Assembly: GCA_045649455.1 (NCBI GenBank) | Contig: JAZRPV010000045.1 | Coordinates: 1-63,134, forward strand | Source: JAEDES01 sp045649455 | GTDB lineage: Bacteria > Bacillota_I > Bacilli_A > RF39 > UBA660 | DNA length: 63,134 bases | Direction of reading: 5' to 3' | Shown here: positions 56,734 to 63,134 of the stretch, in pieces | How the letters are laid out: every line of letters begins with the position of its first letter | Position numbering within the stretch: position 1 is the stretch's first letter | Program-made: the position numbers and the translations under genes | Notes under the pieces: model-generated | Seen by the model: only the letters and a program-made list of their open reading frames with translations | The model's database searches: none | What the model was told of the DNA's origin: nothing

Positions 56734-56802
56734 TATTTTGTAGATTAAAAATATGTATAAATGTATGTGTTTACACAATAATATGTATAGGTGATATTAA
56801 TT

Positions 56803-57375
56803 ATGAATTTAATTCCAGTTGTTATTGATAAAGAAATTAATGGTGAAAGAAGTTATGATATTTATTCTAGATTATTAAAAGAAAGAATTATTTTTATAAG
56901 TGGAGAGATTAACGATAATCTTGCAAATACTGTGATTGCTGAACTTTTATACTTGGATTCTATTAATCACGATGATATTTCTATTTATATTAATTCTCCA
57001 GGAGGTGTTATTACTGCTGGTATGGCAATTTATGATACTATGCAATTTATTAAAAGTGATGTTGTTACTATTTGTATGGGGATGGCTGCTAGTATGGCTG
57101 CATTCTTATTATCAAGTGGTACTATTGGAAAAAGATTTATTCTTCCTCATGCAGATGTCATGATTCATCAACCTTTAGGTGGTGCAGAAGGACAAGCTAC
57201 AGATATTAAGATTGCTTGTGATAGAATTTTAAATTTACGTAATAGATTAAATAATATTCTTGCTGAAAATACTGGTAAAAAGTTAGAACAAATAGAAAAA
57301 GATACTGAACGAGATAATTATTTAAATGCAGAAGAGGCTTTAAAATATGGTCTTGTGGATAAAATTGTAAAATAA
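56803..57375 (+). CDS. clpP: ClpP-family serine protease
   Basis: A 190-residue protease subunit. I take ATG at 56803, with AGGTGAT just upstream; a GTG at 56791 would add four residues and sit on the ribosome-binding site. The catalytic Ser is in CMGMAASMAAFLLSSG near residue 93, the His in VMIHQPLGG near 118, and the Asp near ERDNYLNAEEALKYGLVD (167-180). It should form rings with a Clp ATPase; ClpX or ClpC is not in the window. It is monocistronic, convergent with whiA. No CtsR-type operator was recognised. Confidence 0.93.
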   Translation: MNLIPVVIDKEINGERSYDIYSRLLKERIIFISGEINDNLANTVIAELLYLDSINHDDISIYINSPGGVITAGMAIYDTMQFIKSDVVTICMGMAASMAAFLLSSGTIGKRFILPHADVMIHQPLGGAEGQATDIKIACDRILNLRNRLNNILAENTGKKLEQIEKDTERDNYLNAEEALKYGLVDKIVK

Positions 57376-57401
57376 AAAAAGGACTTAGTCCTTTTCTTTT
57401 T
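57376..57401. terminator. Bidirectional terminator between clpP and whiA
   Basis: AAAAGGAC and GTCCTTTT with loop TTA, which includes the whiA stop codon; A and T runs flank it. Confidence 0.85.
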
Positions 57402-58332
57402 GTCTATGTTTTTCTAATTGTTCAGCTAAATCTTTTATTTTTCTTAGACGGTGATTTAGTCCTGATTTAGAAAGTTTCTTATTTGTTTCAAAAGATATTA
57501 TTTCGGCTAATTCTTTTAATGAAGCTTCTGGATATTTCTTTCTATACTCAAGAGTTTCTCTAGCTTTATCATCTAATAAGTCAAGACTTGCTGTTTCTTC
57601 AATTATTTTTATTTGTTCTAATTGTTCTGTAGCTGTTGCTACTATACGATCAATATTTGCTTGTTCACAATTATTTAATCTATTAGTTTGATTTTTTTTA
57701 TCACGATATACTCGTACATCTTCATAATAAAGCACTGCATTGTTTGCTCCTAGAATTCTAATAAAGTCGCTTATTTTTTCTGCTTCTTTAATATAAATCA
57801 TATATCCTTTATCTCTACTTAGAATCTTGGCATTTAAATCAAATAAATTTAATAGTTTTTGGACGAAGATTGATTCTTCTGGCGTTGATATAAATAATTC
57901 CATATGATAACGTGAAGTCTTTGGATCATTTATACTACCACAAGTTAAGAATACTCCTCTTAAGTAAGCTCTTATTTCTTCGTTTGCGCCTACTATATAT
58001 GTTGGAACTGTATCCAACTTATTGTTATCTTTATCAACCAATCCAATATCTTGTAATATTTTATTTACTTTTTGGTCTATTACTAAAGCATATAATTCTT
58101 TCTTACTAAAATTATTATTATCTTTAGTTGTAATATCTATATTTATTTCATAAATTGTTTTTAAAAAGTTTTGTACTCTTTCTATAGTTGTTTTGTTCTC
58201 TGTTGTAAGTGTAATTGTTTCTTCTGTAAACAGAGCATTATTTCTTATGAATCCTGCTAGTTCGGCAATTATTTCTGATTCAGTATTATTTATACTTGAA
58301 ATTTCTTCTTTTATTTTTGTTGTATATGACAT
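57385..58332 (-). CDS. whiA: WhiA DNA-binding protein
   Basis: A 315-residue protein with a degenerate LAGLIDADG homing-endonuclease-like N-terminal part (GVFLTCGSINDPKTSRYHMEL near residue 127) and a C-terminal helix-turn-helix (ASLKELAEIISFETNKKLSKSGLNHRLRK near 270). WhiA controls sporulation septation in Streptomyces and affects division and chromosome segregation in Bacillus. It is the last gene of the uvrA-lgt-yvcK-whiA unit and overlaps yvcK by one base. Confidence 0.95.
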   Translation of the reverse strand: MSYTTKIKEEISSINNTESEIIAELAGFIRNNALFTEETITLTTENKTTIERVQNFLKTIYEINIDITTKDNNNFSKKELYALVIDQKVNKILQDIGLVDKDNNKLDTVPTYIVGANEEIRAYLRGVFLTCGSINDPKTSRYHMELFISTPEESIFVQKLLNLFDLNAKILSRDKGYMIYIKEAEKISDFIRILGANNAVLYYEDVRVYRDKKNQTNRLNNCEQANIDRIVATATEQLEQIKIIEETASLDLLDDKARETLEYRKKYPEASLKELAEIISFETNKKLSKSGLNHRLRKIKDLAEQLEKHRQKEKD

Positions 58333-59285
58333 TAGTCTCTCATTAAGTAAGAGAAGATTAATGAACTAAGTTTTAAACTATTATGTCTTAGAATGTTATC
58401 TTCAACAATAATTAAGTCATCTTCTATTAGTTCTACTCCTACTTTTTCTAATTCTTCATAATCAATAATTACCGGTTCTTTTTGTTCTTCTGTTTCGTAT
58501 TTTTTAGCAATCTCTTTATCTAATTTTGTATTACTTGCGATTACTGCATCCACTTTTTTCTTATCTAAATATCTATTTAATAATTTTACATGATCGCTTA
58601 CTGTGAAATCATCTGTTTCTCCAGGTTGTGTTACTACATTACATAAATACATTATTGGAGCTTTTGCTTCTTTTAAAACTTGTTTTACTTCCTTACACAT
58701 AACATTTGGTAAAACACTTGTATAAAGACTTCCCATACTAAATATTATTAAGTCTGCTTCTTTTAAAGCTGTTAATACTTCAGGTAATACTTTTGGTTCT
58801 TCTTTATAATATATTTTTTCAAATTGGCGTCTTGCCATAGTTATTTCTTCTTCACCTTCGATGATATTTCCTTCTAAATCTTTTCCCATAAGAGTAAGAT
58901 TTGAATCTTCTGAAATTGGTAATACTGTATGACGTACATCTAATAATTTACTTAAACTTGCGATAGAATCTTTTAAGCTTCCTGTTATATCTAACATTGA
59001 AGTTAATATTAAGTTTCCTACAGCATGTCCATCTAAATCACTAAATGTATTAAATCTATATGACATCATCTTTTTGATTGGTTCATCAATTCCAGATAAC
59101 GAAGTTATTACTTTTCTTATATCTCCAACTGCTGGAGTATGAAATTCTTTTCTAAGTTTACCAGTTGAACGACCATTGTCAGAAACAGTTATTACAGCTG
59201 TAATATCAACTGGGAAATCTTTTAAACCTTTTAGTAAGTAAGAGATTCCTGTTCCCCCACCCATTACTACTACTTTTTTATACAT
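58332..59285 (-). CDS. yvcK: YvcK-family (gluconeogenesis factor/CofD-like) protein
   Basis: A 317-residue protein of the YvcK/CofD group. VVVMGGGTGISYLLKGLKDF at the start and TVSDNGRSTGKLRKEFHTPA near residue 33 form the nucleotide-sugar-binding site; GDIRKVITSLS near 53 follows. In Bacillus YvcK (GlmR) binds UDP-GlcNAc and directs carbon to cell-wall precursors. It lies between lgt and whiA. The usual neighbour rapZ is missing. A CofE-like gene at the start of the window is a distant echo of the F420 pathway, but this protein has the YvcK rather than the CofD pattern. Confidence 0.93.
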   Translation of the reverse strand: MYKKVVVMGGGTGISYLLKGLKDFPVDITAVITVSDNGRSTGKLRKEFHTPAVGDIRKVITSLSGIDEPIKKMMSYRFNTFSDLDGHAVGNLILTSMLDITGSLKDSIASLSKLLDVRHTVLPISEDSNLTLMGKDLEGNIIEGEEEITMARRQFEKIYYKEEPKVLPEVLTALKEADLIIFSMGSLYTSVLPNVMCKEVKQVLKEAKAPIMYLCNVVTQPGETDDFTVSDHVKLLNRYLDKKKVDAVIASNTKLDKEIAKKYETEEQKEPVIIDYEELEKVGVELIEDDLIIVEDNILRHNSLKLSSLIFSYLMRD

Positions 59286-59294
59286 AATTCACCT

Positions 59295-60137
59295 CTAGTT
59301 TAGGTATAAATCCTCCTGATCATCAGTTTCAAAATACCTAGTTTTCCCCTTATAGTAAGTATCTTTTCTTTCTTCTTTTTTATATTTAAAGATACACATA
59401 AAATATAGTCCTGCAAAGACAAAAAGTATCGATACTATTTGAGCAACTTTAACTCCACTTATCATTAATGAGTCTGCTCTTAATGCTTCTACTACGAATC
59501 TTTCAATACCATACCAGAATAAATAGAATCCTGTTAATTGTCCTCTTCTTAAATATTTGTATTTTCTTACAATTAGCATTGCTAAGAATCCAAATAAACA
59601 CCACATTGATTCATAGAAGAATGTTGGTTGTCTATATTCTCCCATAATATACATTCCATTTATAACAAATGATGGAATTCCTAATTTTTGTAATGCTTCA
59701 AGTGATGTAACAGCTCCATAAGCTTCTCCATTAAAGAAGTTTCCCCAACGTCCAATTGCTTGTCCTAAAATTAGTCCTACTACAATCATATCTAATATTT
59801 TTAAAGCATATACTTTGTGCTTGCGACAATAAATAATTGCAAATATTAAAGCGGCAAAAATACCTCCGTGTATTGCTAGTCCACCATTCCAAACTTTGAA
59901 TATCTCGATTGGATTGGCAAAGTAATAATCTAAATTAAATAATACGTAGTATGCTCTAGCGCCAATTACACCAAAGATGATAATATTGAATGCTAAGTTG
60001 ATAAAGAATTCTTCATCTACTTTTGTTTTCTTGAATTCTCTATAAACAACTATGCTTCCCGCAAGAAGTGCTAGAAACATAAATATTGAGTACCAATAAA
60101 TTTGTATTATACCTAAGTCTAACGCTATTCTATTCAT
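59295..60137 (-). CDS. lgt: Prolipoprotein diacylglyceryl transferase
   Basis: A 280-residue inner-membrane enzyme with about seven segments that attaches diacylglycerol to the lipobox Cys of prelipoproteins. The catalytic signature GRWGNFFNGEAYG lies near residue 128 and the conserved GGLAIHGGIF with its His near 86. The tail after the last segment is basic and extends about 30 residues. It lies 17 bases after uvrA and 9 before yvcK. Signal peptidase II is not in the window. Confidence 0.96.
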   Translation of the reverse strand: MNRIALDLGIIQIYWYSIFMFLALLAGSIVVYREFKKTKVDEEFFINLAFNIIIFGVIGARAYYVLFNLDYYFANPIEIFKVWNGGLAIHGGIFAALIFAIIYCRKHKVYALKILDMIVVGLILGQAIGRWGNFFNGEAYGAVTSLEALQKLGIPSFVINGMYIMGEYRQPTFFYESMWCLFGFLAMLIVRKYKYLRRGQLTGFYLFWYGIERFVVEALRADSLMISGVKVAQIVSILFVFAGLYFMCIFKYKKEERKDTYYKGKTRYFETDDQEDLYLN

Positions 60138-60154
60138 AAATTACCCTCTTTGTT

Positions 60155-62968
60155 CTATAAGATTTTCTTTAAGAACTGACCTGTGTAAGATTCTTTAACT
60201 TTAGCAACTTGTTCCGGAGTACCTTGTGCAACAATAGTTCCTCCTCCATCTCCACCTTCTGGACCTAAGTCAATTATGTGGTCTGCTACTTTAATTACAT
60301 CTAGGTTATGTTCTATTACTATTACTGTATCTTTATTATCTACTATTTTCTGTAAAATTGCAAGTAAACGCTTGATGTCATCAGTATGTAGGCCAGTTGT
60401 TGGTTCATCTAATACGAATAGAGTTTTTCCTGTTGCTTTCTTTTGTAATTCTTTAGCTAATTTTACTCTTTCTGCTTCTCCTCCTGATAGAGTTGGAGCA
60501 CTTTGTCCTAATTTAATATATCCTAAACCAACTTCTTCTAGAACTTTTAATTTATTTTTTATTTTTGGTACATTTTCAAAGAATTTTAATGCTTCTGATA
60601 CACGCATATCTAATACTTCAGCAATATTTTTATCTTTATATTTTATATTTAATGTTTCCATATTGTATCGTGTTCCATGACATACCTCACATGGTACATA
60701 TACATCTGGTAAGAAATGCATTTCTATTTTCTTTACTCCATCTCCGCGGCAAGCTTCACAACGTCCACCTTTAACGTTGAAAGAAAATCTATTTTTTTCA
60801 AATCCATACATCTTAGCTTCTTTGGTTGTTGTAAATAATGTTCTAATATCATCAAATACACCTGTATATGTTGCAGGATTTGATCTTGGTGTTCTTCCAA
60901 TAGGATTTTGAGAAATTGCTACTAACTTATCTAAGTTCTCTATTCCTAGTATTTTATCAAATTTACCAGGTCTTTCTTTTGACTTATATAATTTTTGTGA
61001 TACTTCTTTACAAAGTATTTCATTAATTAAACTACTCTTTCCACTACCAGATACACCCGTAATACATGTTAATGTTCCTAATGGAATATCTATATCTATA
61101 TTTTTTAAATTATTTTCCTTAGCACCTCTAATTTTTAAATATTTTTTAGTGCCTTTTCTTCTTTCTTTTGGTACCTCAATACTTTTTTTGCCACTTAAGT
61201 ATTGCCCAGTAATACTATTTTCATTATTCATTACTTCTTGTGGAGTTCCTTCGGCAACTATTTTTCCTCCAGCATCTCCTGCTCCTGGGCCAATATCTAC
61301 TAAGTAGTCGCTGGCAAGCATTGTATCGGAATCATGTTCTACTACTATTAATGTATTTCCTAAATCTCGCATTTCTTGCATTGACTTTATTAGTTTTTCA
61401 TTATCTCTTTGATGTAATCCAATACTTGGTTCATCTAATACATATAACACACCAGTTAATCTTGAACCAATTTGTGTTGCCAGTCTGATACGTTGTGCTT
61501 CTCCACCTGATAAAGTTCCTGCACTTCTATTTAGAGTTAGATATTCTAATCCTACATTTGAAAGAAATTCTAATCTTGAATTAATTTCTTTTAGTATTAA
61601 GTCTGCTATTTTTGCTTGTTCTTCTGTTAATTTCATTGTTTTATATGAACTTAGCATTTCTTTAATACTCATGCATGTCACTTCATAAATATTTTTACCA
61701 TCTATTTTTACAGATAATACATCATCAGATAATCTAGCACCATGACATGTATCACATTCATATTCAACCATATAATTTTCTAACCAGTCTCTAATCCATG
61801 TAGAACTTGTTTCCATGTAACGTCTTTCAAGATTATTGATTATACCTTCATAAAAATCTTTTGTGTTATATTGATTACCACTTTTTGATTGATATTTAAA
61901 GCTAATTATCTCATCTGAACCATATAAAACCAAGTCTTGATGTCTTTGTGTTAAACTTTTCCATGGTTTTGTCATACTAATTTTATAGTGTTTACACATA
62001 CATTCAAGTTTTTTATAATCTAATCCTTCTGGGTCATCTGTTAATGTTTTTATACAACCATCTGCAATTGATAAAGAATCATCTGGAATTAATAAATCTT
62101 TATCTATTTGAAGTTTTACTCCTAGTCCTTTACAATCATGACATGCTCCATATGGGGCATTGAAACTAAATATTCTTGGTTCTAATTCTGATAATGAGAA
62201 ATTACAATGTGGACATGCAAAGTGTTCTGAGAATAATAGTTCTTCTGCATTATCTCCTAATATTTGAACTATTACTTTTCCATTTGATAATTTAGTAGAA
62301 GTTTCAATTGCTTCAAATAATCTACTTCTTGATTCTTCTTTTAATACTAATCTATCTATTACAACTTCAATTGTATCTTTTTTATTTTTATCTAAAGTAA
62401 TTTCTTCACTTAAATCTAATATTTCATTATTTATTCTTACTCTTGTATATCCATCTTTTCTTAACTTATCTAATAAGTCTTTGTGGGTACCTTTTTCTCC
62501 TTCTACTATAGGTGACATAATAATTAATTTTGTTCCTAATGGATACTCTAATATTTTATTTGTCATTTCTTCTACACTTTGAGAAGATATTGGAATGTTA
62601 TGAGTTGGACAATATGGTACACCTACTCTTGCAAATAATAATCTTAAATAATCATATATTTCTGTTACAGTACCTACTGTTGAACGTGGGTTATTTGATG
62701 TTGTTTTTTGATCAATACTGATTGCTGGAGATAATCCTTCAATGCTATCAACATCTGGTTTTTCTGAACCACCTAAAAATTGTCTAGCATATGCCGATAA
62801 ACTTTCTACATATCGACGTTGTCCCTCTGCATAAATAGTATCAAATGCGAGTGAACTTTTTCCACTACCTGATAGACCTGTCATTACAATCATCTTATTT
62901 TTAGGTAGTTCTATATTTATATTTTTAAGGTTATTTTCACGTGCACCTTTAATTATAATTTTATCCAT
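60155..62968 (-). CDS. uvrA: Excinuclease ABC subunit A
   Basis: A 937-residue DNA damage recognition ATPase. The two ABC modules each have Walker A (MTGLSGSGKSSLAFDT near residue 31, ITGVSGSGKSSLINEI near 635), signature and Walker B (LYVLDEPSIGLHQRD near 510, LFVLDEPTTGLHTDD near 855). Zinc sites CPHC..CHDC near 250-280 and CEAC..CEVC near 735-760 are complete. It has a strong promoter and heads the unit with lgt, yvcK and whiA. uvrB is not the gene immediately upstream, judging from the short partial sequence. Confidence 0.98.
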   Translation of the reverse strand: MDKIIIKGARENNLKNINIELPKNKMIVMTGLSGSGKSSLAFDTIYAEGQRRYVESLSAYARQFLGGSEKPDVDSIEGLSPAISIDQKTTSNNPRSTVGTVTEIYDYLRLLFARVGVPYCPTHNIPISSQSVEEMTNKILEYPLGTKLIIMSPIVEGEKGTHKDLLDKLRKDGYTRVRINNEILDLSEEITLDKNKKDTIEVVIDRLVLKEESRSRLFEAIETSTKLSNGKVIVQILGDNAEELLFSEHFACPHCNFSLSELEPRIFSFNAPYGACHDCKGLGVKLQIDKDLLIPDDSLSIADGCIKTLTDDPEGLDYKKLECMCKHYKISMTKPWKSLTQRHQDLVLYGSDEIISFKYQSKSGNQYNTKDFYEGIINNLERRYMETSSTWIRDWLENYMVEYECDTCHGARLSDDVLSVKIDGKNIYEVTCMSIKEMLSSYKTMKLTEEQAKIADLILKEINSRLEFLSNVGLEYLTLNRSAGTLSGGEAQRIRLATQIGSRLTGVLYVLDEPSIGLHQRDNEKLIKSMQEMRDLGNTLIVVEHDSDTMLASDYLVDIGPGAGDAGGKIVAEGTPQEVMNNENSITGQYLSGKKSIEVPKERRKGTKKYLKIRGAKENNLKNIDIDIPLGTLTCITGVSGSGKSSLINEILCKEVSQKLYKSKERPGKFDKILGIENLDKLVAISQNPIGRTPRSNPATYTGVFDDIRTLFTTTKEAKMYGFEKNRFSFNVKGGRCEACRGDGVKKIEMHFLPDVYVPCEVCHGTRYNMETLNIKYKDKNIAEVLDMRVSEALKFFENVPKIKNKLKVLEEVGLGYIKLGQSAPTLSGGEAERVKLAKELQKKATGKTLFVLDEPTTGLHTDDIKRLLAILQKIVDNKDTVIVIEHNLDVIKVADHIIDLGPEGGDGGGTIVAQGTPEQVAKVKESYTGQFLKKIL

Positions 62969-62987
62969 AAAAGATCACCTAATCAGT

Positions 62988-63016
62988 ATTATACCTTAGT
63001 TATGGTTTTTGAGCAA
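62988..63016 (-). promoter_or_regulatory. Sigma-A promoter of the uvrA unit
   Basis: Minus-strand TTGCTC (63011-63016), 17-base spacer, consensus TATAAT (62988-62993). Confidence 0.75.
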
Positions 63017-63039
63017 GAAAAAAAATAGTAATACTATTT
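63017..63039 (-). terminator. Terminator after the partial gene at the window end
   Basis: Minus-strand AAATAGT and ACTATTT with a three-base loop, then eight T; overlaps the stop codon. The uvrA -35 box abuts it. Confidence 0.7.
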
Positions 63040-63134
63040 TCTTTTTCTAAATTCTCTATCATATACTTCTTTATCGCCTTCTTGATAATAAGCGATTGCT
63101 CTTAAAACTAGTTTATCATCTTGAAATTTAATTT
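63034..63134 (-). CDS. C-terminal end of an unknown gene, cut by the window edge
   Basis: The last 32 or so codons of a minus-strand gene, ending EVYDREFRKRK and TAG at 63034-63036. The fragment (QDDKLVLRAIAYYQEGDKEV before it) is charged and helical. It does not look like the C-terminus of UvrB, the usual neighbour of uvrA. A terminator directly follows. Confidence 0.5.
   Translation of the reverse strand, partial: IKFQDDKLVLRAIAYYQEGDKEVYDREFRKRK

Overview
The window comes from a strongly AT-rich, low-GC Gram-positive genome. The Bacillus-type S10-spc-alpha ribosomal cluster, zinc-type S14, zinc-lid adenylate kinase, WhiA, a Spo0A with an intact DNA-binding domain, an EssC-type secretion ATPase and strong sigma-A promoters all point to Firmicutes. 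Compact gene spacing and gene content suggest an uncultured gut-type Bacilli lineage near Erysipelotrichia or RF39; that placement is inference. TGA is a stop here (map ends in TGA) although TAA and TAG dominate, and Trp is TGG, so the standard bacterial code applies. I saw no tRNA, rRNA, CRISPR array, phage or insertion sequence.

Layout. 1-3.4 kb: end of a CofE-like ligase, then uracil permease and uracil phosphoribosyltransferase behind a leader ORF that runs into a terminator. 3.4-6 kb: an unknown membrane protein, a cysteine synthase preceded by two Cys-codon leader ORFs around a long terminator hairpin, and an MgtC-like protein. 6-9.5 kb: a tail-anchored unknown, adenosine deaminase, a PflX-like radical SAM protein, a small ferredoxin-thioredoxin-reductase-like protein and a membrane thioredoxin-like protein. 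9.5-14 kb: LysM amidase, CorA transporter, HtrA protease and an Abi_2 (HEPN) protein. 14-21.4 kb: a zinc phospholipase-like protein, a degenerate SpoIID-like protein and a compact type VII secretion operon (EssC, YukD, two small proteins). 21.5-24.5 kb: ZIP transporter, MBL hydrolase, acetyltransferases.

24.6-44.7 kb is almost entirely minus strand: rplM-rpsI, three unknown genes, truA, two degenerate ECF-type ATPases, an SDR enzyme, then rplQ back to rpsJ. rpmD (L30) is missing between rpsE and rplO, and ecfT is missing between ecfA2 and truA. The S10 cluster has a strong promoter, a structured leader and a terminator after rplQ.

44.7-63.1 kb: a Y-family polymerase, an XRE regulator, and lower-glycolysis genes (gpmI, tpiA, pgk, gap) interleaved with spo0A, a lipid glycosyltransferase and an AAA ATPase; then a TGS-nucleoside kinase, a ClpP-family protease, and a uvrA-lgt-yvcK-whiA operon without rapZ between uvrA and yvcK.

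The most interesting signals are leader-peptide attenuators before the cysteine and uracil genes, a SpoIID homologue without its catalytic Glu, the decayed or repurposed ECF ATPase pair, a coupled HEPN-protease gene pair, the three-gene insertion beside rplM, and candidate Spo0A boxes upstream of spo0A.
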